From Polytrichum commune (Eukaryota; Streptophyta; Polytrichopsida; Polytrichales; Polytrichaceae): a stretch of DNA of 64,000 nucleotides. The stretch is taken from the NCBI GenBank assembly GCA_950295325.1, contig OX485804.1, positions 67,494,033-67,558,032 of the forward strand, read 5' to 3'. Below, piece by piece: positions 58,222-64,000 of this stretch (positions are counted from its first letter, which is position 1; each line of letters starts with the position of its first letter). A program made the translations under genes and the position numbers. The notes beneath the pieces are model-generated. The model did no database searches. It worked only from the letters and a program-made list of their open reading frames with translations, and was not told the origin of the DNA.

Positions 58222-59643
58222 GCTGAAAATCATGATACTACAACACACTTCATATTTGACAGGAGCAGTCATGAAAACATGAGACCACTCGTAAGCGTCG
58301 AACGAGTCCAATCTACAACTATCATAGATTGCACGAGACTCCCCTCTCGAATGGGAAGTGTGTCCCAGGCCCACTTTGTCTAGAAGTGTGGGTCCGAGCT
58401 AATTCCCTCCAATCCACAAAGATATTTGAGAGGGAGCCTGTGCATGCCTGTGTTCAAGTAGGTGGGGTTGAATGGACGGGGACCTAATAATGAACGAGGC
58501 AGCCGAGACTTTTTCTGGCTCACAGAAGAGGCTAGAGTGACTGTGACATGGACACAGAGATCACGCCATGATACCGAAAGCCAAATTCCAGCTGGTGAAA
58601 TTCAGGAGAGCCAATACATGGCGTCCACATGGCGCCCACATGGCAGGTCCCGTCCCTTTTTCCTCTTCTTCCGCCCCACTGACACTCTGGAAGCAGGACT
58701 CGTAACTACTACAAAGCTGATGATGAGGGTAACTTAATAGACCCGGAGGCTCTACTTCTGACATCCCATTGTCATAATCTCCTGATCTCTCAAGCTGTAA
58801 AGAGCCATGGCTCTCAGGCTTATAACAATGCGACCCGACCCTTTGCACCCATGAGCACCTTACGTACAGACAGATGTCCTTTTTGGTTCACGGAAAGTGG
58901 TTTGAAAGAAGCAAGAATTTATTTAGCACAGATCTCCCTTGTCATCTTCTGAATGAACCATATGTCCCGTGCAGCCTGCAGCGAAAGAACTCTCGAGAAG
59001 ACCAGTCGAGTTAATGTGAATGAATTCAGGGTTGCTTTCTACCCATACCAAGAGCCACGACTACGCAATCTAATAAGGGCCTAAGACACAGGTAGTAAGC
59101 GACTCACAACGTTGTGCTGTGATTGGATTAAGGGCCATACCCCACTAGGGGCCGGCGAAGCAAATAAAGCAATCCTATTGGCTGCTTTTAGGCATGAGTC
59201 ACGCCACGAGGGGCAGAGAATATGGCGGGAGGGTGACCTGGCTCCTGCCTCCTCCGGCTTGAACTTCCAGGGGAGGGTGCCTGGCTGTCCGACCCCCCCG
59301 GCGCCGGTGCCCTGATGTACCGGGTCTTCACCGCCACGCGTACAGGTCTCGGTCTACGTGGACACCCGGGGAGGAGCTCACTAGAGAAGGATTCGGCTCC
59401 GGTTGCAGGCCGCAGCTTCCCCGCAGCTGCAGAGAGCCTCCCTCCGCCCCTAGTCTCCCGGTGGCACTGCCCCTCCACCCTGCCGCTAAGTGGGGCAGGA
59501 AAGCTGTAAACCCCCTACACACAAGGCTACTATAGCATGTGTAAGCCTAGCCCGGCCGGCTAATGGAGCTGCCCCTAGTGGGGTTTCGACCTAAGGTTCA
59601 TGACGACCATCACACAACTGGAAGTTGAAGTCGTTTAGGCAAG
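58222..59643. other. Unassigned, G+C-rich towards the right
   Basis: From about 59140 the base composition rises sharply (GGCGCCGGTG, CCGCAGCTGC words). Overlapping frames occur on all strands (59112-59522), as expected from G+C alone. GTGGGGTTTCGACCTAAGG near 59578 resembles a pol III B-box but lacks a convincing A-box. The rise continues into the foldback at 59644, so 59140-59920 may be one inserted unit. Confidence 0.4.
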
Positions 59644-59909
59644 CCACACCGAGGGTCCAGCTGGGGCCTAGCCAGCTCGGCCGGTGCAGCCCCCCTGGAG
59701 CATGGGCCTCCCATCCAGGTACCCAACAAGGGCGCTAGAGACACCGTCCCAAAGCCCTCCAGTTGGCTCGATGCAGGGCTCCGGTTCTGCATCGAGCCAA
59801 CCAGAGGGCTTTGGGACGGTGTCTCTAGCGCCCTTGCTAGGCACTTGGATGGGAGGCCCATGCTCCAGGGGGGCTGCACCGGCCGAGCTGGCTAGGCCCC
59901 CCGGTGTGG
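59644..59909. repeat. Large G+C-rich foldback, arms about 123-133 bp
   Basis: The left arm (59644-59776) and right arm (59787-59909) are inverted copies around a 10-nt loop. Over the inner 113 bp I count 7 mismatches (about 94 percent). Matching blocks include GGGCGCTAGAGACACCGTCC, TGGAGCATGGGCCTCCCATC and GGCTCGATGCAG. A 10-bp indel lies near the outer end. Mirror-image open frames (59610-59879, 59684-59929, 59668-60024) are products of the symmetry. A transcript would form a long near-perfect hairpin. It could be a foldback transposon or a source of small RNA. Confidence 0.95.
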
Positions 59910-60409
59910 TCAATGTAGTTGTTGAATGAATTGTCATCCGAGGTGGCATCCGTGACTCTTGCGGAATAGCTTCCCATGCGGAAATGCTTGGAAGAGGAGG
60001 TTGCAATTCAAAAAATGCAGCCACGTAGGCGAAAAGCCTTCAAGTCGTGTGGTGTTGGGTATCCAAAAAGAGAAGGGTCTTCACAAATTCATAGGCCAAA
60101 TCATAGCGAGGAGTTGTTGACTCAATGCATGTTGTGTGTGGTTAGGGCCTAATAAGGACCCTTGAACATCATCCAAATTAAAGACCATCCCATGGGGAGT
60201 AGAAATCCAATTTAGCAATTGATGCGCCCTCAAGCTTAGTGTAAAGTGCAAGTGGGACCATGTTGAGGGACTACAACATATTCTATGGATAATCCAAAGT
60301 AATAGGCAATATGGGGCTTCACAATAGCAATATATTTTCTAAAACAAATGGCAAACTAATTGCTTACCATGGTCTCTAGTTTTGTGTTAGACTCACCTCG
60401 TTTTGACGG
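59910..60409. other. Unassigned stretch
   Basis: Base composition returns to AT-rich. No feature recognised. Confidence 0.4.
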
Positions 60410-60627
60410 GCTCAATGCAATATCCGGTAGAGCATGAGACATTATCCACTTCATGCCATGTAGGATGTTGTGTAGATTCTTCATCCATACGAATTGCTTT
60501 AGTCCCTCAAAAGCCCTCAGGGTCAAGTGTAAAGTGAACTTGGACCATCTCCAACTTCTCAAACACTCACATCATTTGTATATCATGGGTCAAGGATCCT
60601 CAAGCTCTATTGCAAAGTGGCCCTAAG
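60410..60627. mobile_element. Family B right-part fragment
   Basis: CATGCCATGTAGGAT, TAGATTCTTCATCCATACGA, GTCAAGTGTAAAGTGAACTT then GGACCATCTCCA, and CAAAGTGGCCCTAAG parallel the right parts of the family-B elements at 11079-11411 and 31164-31645. The left terminus is not recognisable. Confidence 0.55.
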
Positions 60628-61739
60628 TGTCTAAGAGACTAGGCCCGTTCCGTGCCACTCTGTCCTCCAATAAAATGTTTGTTTGACTTGGTGATGTATC
60701 TACATGAAAATTTATAAAGAAAATAATCAAGTTGATGTGTTAGAATTATAGGTTAACCCTTAAAGGGCGTAGAGGCTCGATGAACAACTAAACCCCAAAA
60801 CCCTATTTACAAACGGTGGGGAAGAAATGCCAATGGATTGTACTACAAACACATGTGTATCATATATTCATGTATCTATGCAAGGTTAACTACATGATGG
60901 TGAACACCTTCATGTATGTAATTGTAACTTTGAAGTTTAACAAGGTCATGAGCATTGTACCCAAACCATGAAGGGTTGCAACTATTGTTAAGCACTAATA
61001 GTCATAACATATAATCAGGACATGTTGTTAGTACATTGTTGATCTATAAATCTTTATGAACTTCTAGTATATGTAGGTAATTGTAGTTATTTTCGAGTGT
61101 CATTTACTAAGATTGAAACTACAATCATATATTGAGGCTTATTTCTAGATCTACAAATACCAGGTTAATTACATGGTTATAGACACTTTGATAAGATATA
61201 GAGCATGAGTTCCATGGCAATAGGGTTCATGTTTCAAATGTAAAATGTCCCTTGCATTCCATTTATAGCAAAATGTAGACTCACCAATCAAGCATTCTCA
61301 TATTCAGCAAGAGCATGAGGAACCCAACGATAAGGAAGCAGCTAAAGCAGAAGTACAAAAATGAAGTTCCCATCTCCTTAGGAACACGGTACGGCTCTGG
61401 GAATGAGGAACACACCATGGCTTGGGAAAAAGGGCGGAGATCCTTTATTTATAGGAACATCTGATTAAATGAATTAGTGGATGGAGGAGCCTTAAATGGA
61501 ACTCCGACCACTAGATGAATTTTGACACCAAAAGGCATATAGGTAAGAATAACATTTTGAGTAATTTAGATGTAGGAATGTAGAATTAATCTTTTTCATC
61601 TAAGCTATAATTAGACATGATTCTATTTTTATCCGCACTAAACAAGTCTTAAATTTTGGAAAATATTTAGATGTCAAACACTATATAAGAAGGCCAAGTT
61701 AAGGATCCTATAGCACTTCATTTGGCCCTATAAATCTTA
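60628..61739. other. Unassigned stretch
   Basis: AT-rich, no frame above 60 codons, no repeat recognised. Confidence 0.4.
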
Positions 61740-62010
61740 CATGAAGTGTCTCCTTGTTATTTGGGAATGTTACTTGATACTTGAGCATTTGAGAGAATTT
61801 TTACTTGGAATACTTGCAAAACTTGAACATTTAAGACTTTTACTTGGATTACTTGAGCACTTGAGCACTTGGAACTTTTACTTGAATCACGCGAATAACT
61901 TGACACTTGAGACTTTTACTTGTGACTTGAGAACTTGAGACTTTATTTATATACTTGAGAATGTTACTTGGTTTTTTGAATACTTGAGGATTTGAGTAAC
62001 ATAAAAGTTG
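61740..62010. repeat. Degenerate TACTTGA-type repeat
   Basis: ACTTGAG, TACTTGGA and GACTTTTACTTG words recur more than fifteen times without a fixed period. It is an old, scrambled simple repeat. Confidence 0.65.
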
Positions 62011-63395
62011 GACATCTAAAGAATACTTGGACATTGCTCGGAGAATTAGTTTTACATGGATACTTTAGGTTCAGAGAATTGCGACTTGAAAAATTAATTA
62101 CTTAGAAGCATTCGGAAATGATACTTGAATTACTAGGTTCTGACACTTAAGTTGGAAACTTCAGAGATCGAAGTACAATAAAGAATACTTAAGACTTTTG
62201 AAATGATGGAAAGATAACTACTTCAAAAAACTTACAAGCATATAGAAACTTGAACCTTCTTACATGTTTTGAAGAAATTATAATAGAGTTACTTGAACAG
62301 AGCAAAGCAAATGACTAAGAAATGAATTCAAAAATAAAAAACAAATTGGCGAACCTAACCCTAACCCTAAACAAATTGGTGACGTGGCCGTCCGAGAGGG
62401 CAACATTTCGGGAAGAGGCTATAAGCCTCCTCCTCGACAAGATAAAGGTTTTAAACGTCATACAAATGTTAATATTCAATTAGAATTAAATTGGTAACTC
62501 ATTTAAGCGTACCCGAAGGATGTCATGTGGAATCTAATCGAAGTGAAGGAGGGCCATTATGCGACAAGGAATTCTAAGGTGAAGGGGAGATCATGCCGAT
62601 GATTCATACAAGGCCACCAAACATGCCAAATCATCACCTCATCCTCAAGTTTTCAAACTATGATTTCACGTCACAAGGGTTTTCAACCAAATTGGTTAGA
62701 ATCAAGCACTAATAAATAAAAGAGTCAACCCACCAGTTATATTTGGTAACTCATGAAGGAATTCAAACAAGATCTTTGACCAATGGACTTGATCTCAAGA
62801 TAGGAGGATTTTGCCACTGAGTCTATGAAAGTTATGAAGGGGGTAAAGAATCACTTAACTTTAATATTACACTTGGTAATAATATTGGAAGACATAATCC
62901 TAGTTCTATCCTAAAGATACAAAACCTTGACATTAACAAGAACTCTAGAGCACCTCATTCTTGGAAACATTTCTATGAATCTTGGAGAAACCTATGCTAA
63001 AAATAAAATATATGTTTAAAAATACAATCATAATATCAAAGAAGTTTAAGAAATTCATGTGGTTGATAAAGTGTTAGGAATGGTGCTGGGAGATTAAGTG
63101 TAATAATGAGGTGATAGTTTGAACCTTTAAGGAGTTCAAAACTATACCTAGAAGAGGATACTCCTCTTCACCGGATCTCCGTATTTTAGTGCTACGAGCG
63201 TTTGTAGGACGCCTCCCGCGGGCAGCGTTCATGCTCGAGCAGCCCGTTCCTGTCCTCCTGTCCCGACCCGTCTTACATGCCCGACTTGGCCTTCCTGCCC
63301 GACTTGGCCTTACGTCCATCCATCCGTCCACCCGCCTGTCCATCCGTCCATCCGTCATATCCGTCTCCACCACTACCCCACACCGAACCCGAGCT
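62011..63395. other. Unassigned flank of the edge gene
   Basis: Contains the telomere-motif patch at 62354-62372. From about 63170 the DNA becomes G+C-rich, with an 18-bp duplication (CCCGACTTGGCCTTCCTG at 63280 and 63298) and a TCCATCCG microsatellite (63314-63357). This may be the promoter or leader of the gene at 63789. Confidence 0.45.
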
Positions 63396-63915
63396 CCGTC
63401 ATTCTTCCTTGCTCACGCCACTGGACAACTTCGGAGCGAGTGAGGAAGCTGGGGAAAGGCTGTTGCATTGCTAGTTTAGGGTTTGGAAGAGTTGTAACTT
63501 TGATCGACGTTGTCCTAGTCGTTGGCCATGGAGGTGGACATTGTGGATCTGGGAGGGAAATGTGTCTCTTTCGAAGAAGGGTTTGATTTTGTAATAGAAG
63601 AGGCCACGGAAGATTTACAAGACGGACATGGTTTAGTTTCAGATCCGGAAATTCTTCCGTCATTCTTCCTTGTTCACGCCATTGGACAACTTTGAAGCGA
63701 GTGAAGAAGTTGGGGAAAGGCTGTTGCATTGCTAGTTTAGGGTTTGGAAGATTTGTAGCTTTGATCGACGTTGTCCTAGTTGCTCGCCATGGAGGTGGAC
63801 ATTGTAGATTTGGGAGCGAAATGTATATATTTTGAAGAAGAGTTTGATTTTGTCATAGAGGAGGCCACGGAAGATCTACAGGACGGACATGCGCTAGTTT
63901 CAGATATGGAAATTC
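63396..63915 (+). repeat. Tandem duplication, 261-bp period, over a gene start
   Basis: CCGTCATTCTTCCTTG starts at 63396 and 63657. Each copy has CACGCCAYTGGACAACTT, GGGAAAGGCTGTTGCATTGC, TAGTTTAGGGTTTGGAAGA and ATCGACGTTGTCCTAGT, then GCCATGGAGGTGGACATTG and coding-like sequence to about GGAAATTC. Copies are about 90 percent alike. The duplication covers leader and start codon, so two start codons lie 261 bp apart. Confidence 0.95.
63528..63695 (+). pseudogene. Truncated duplicate of the gene's first coding segment
   Basis: It starts at ATG 63528 in a good plant context (GGCCATGGAGG) and encodes 55 residues. The first 42 or so match the downstream gene start closely (MEVDIVDLG, FDFVIEEATEDLQDGH). 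At the duplication joint it reads into the second copy's leader and stops at 63693-63695. If transcribed with the gene it would act as an upstream open frame. Alternatively it may be a decayed start exon. Confidence 0.65.
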
Positions 63916-64000
63916 CTGCAGGAAGAATCGTCCACAAGGACACCAATACATGTTTGAAAGCTGGTGCACAAGAAAAGTTTAGGGTACGGGATGTAACTCT
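63789..64000 (+). CDS. 5' end of an unidentified gene, runs off the window
   Basis: The frame opens at ATG 63789 (CGCCATGGAGG) and stays open for 70 codons to the window edge. It begins MEVDIVDLGAKCIYFEEEFD and continues with an acidic stretch (EEATEDLQDGHALVSD). A more mixed part follows (IPAGRIVHKDTNTCLKAGAQ, then EKFRVRDVTL). I do not recognise the family. The upstream duplicate differs mostly at scattered positions and keeps the frame up to the joint, which is weak support for coding. GAT-GTAACTCT at the edge could be a splice donor, so the first exon might end at about 63992. A G+C-rich leader lies upstream. No signal peptide or membrane segment is visible. Confidence 0.55.
   Translation, partial: MEVDIVDLGAKCIYFEEEFDFVIEEATEDLQDGHALVSDMEIPAGRIVHKDTNTCLKAGAQEKFRVRDVT

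Noticed and set aside
59112-60024. Several frames of 64-118 codons
   Set aside because: High G+C and foldback symmetry explain them. Mirror frames encode similar peptides on both strands.
1-64000. Search for CRISPR-like arrays, tRNA, rRNA and organelle insertions
   Set aside because: No regularly spaced short identical repeats with unique spacers, no cloverleaf and no recognisable organellar gene were seen.

Overview
The window looks like nuclear DNA of a large, repeat-dominated eukaryotic genome, most likely a land plant. The pointers are a Ty3/Gypsy retrotransposon with a tRNA-iMet-type primer-binding site (TGGTATCA), solo LTRs, and many small inverted-repeat transposons (MITEs). I could not fix the species. 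A Tc1-like DD34E transposase and a LINE 3' end that resembles the endonuclease-bearing type are unusual for flowering plants. They make a fern, gymnosperm or other early-branching lineage worth considering, but that is inference. No ordinary gene is complete here. The only convincing host-gene candidate is a 5' end that starts at 63789 and runs off the right edge. No tRNA, rRNA or CRISPR array was recognised.

Left part (1-32 kb): AT-rich DNA packed with non-autonomous inverted-repeat elements in recurring families, labelled here by terminal sequence. A starts TAAGGGTGAG. B carries GGGCCACTTCACAC. C (about 520 bp) and D (about 210 bp) both start TACACC. E carries CCCAATTAGTG. F carries TAATATCA near its ends. 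G has long ACCGGTT-rich arms. Others occur once. One family-A element has been captured in a four-copy tandem array with a 398-bp period (7969-9558). A broken Tc1-like transposase lies at 13005-13700 and two LINE 3' fragments of one family at 14254-14890 (minus) and 31960-32793 (plus, with a 16-bp target duplication).

Middle part (33-54 kb): LTR retrotransposon territory. Three solo LTRs of one family (33136-34649, 46391-47960, 51960-53643) each have an intact 5-bp target duplication. A heavily decayed Gypsy element on the minus strand (about 39771-46115) keeps its primer site, gag start, zinc knuckle, protease, split reverse transcriptase and RNase H. It was hit by a 1289-bp insertion in reverse transcriptase, and one solo LTR appears to sit in its 5' LTR. 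Several minisatellites follow (53, 110 and 180 bp periods).

Right part (54-64 kb): more MITEs, including one nested in another (57752-58221), a striking GC-rich foldback of about 266 bp (59644-59909), a telomere-motif patch, and the gene start at the edge. That gene start is preceded by a 261-bp tandem duplication containing a truncated copy of its own first coding segment.
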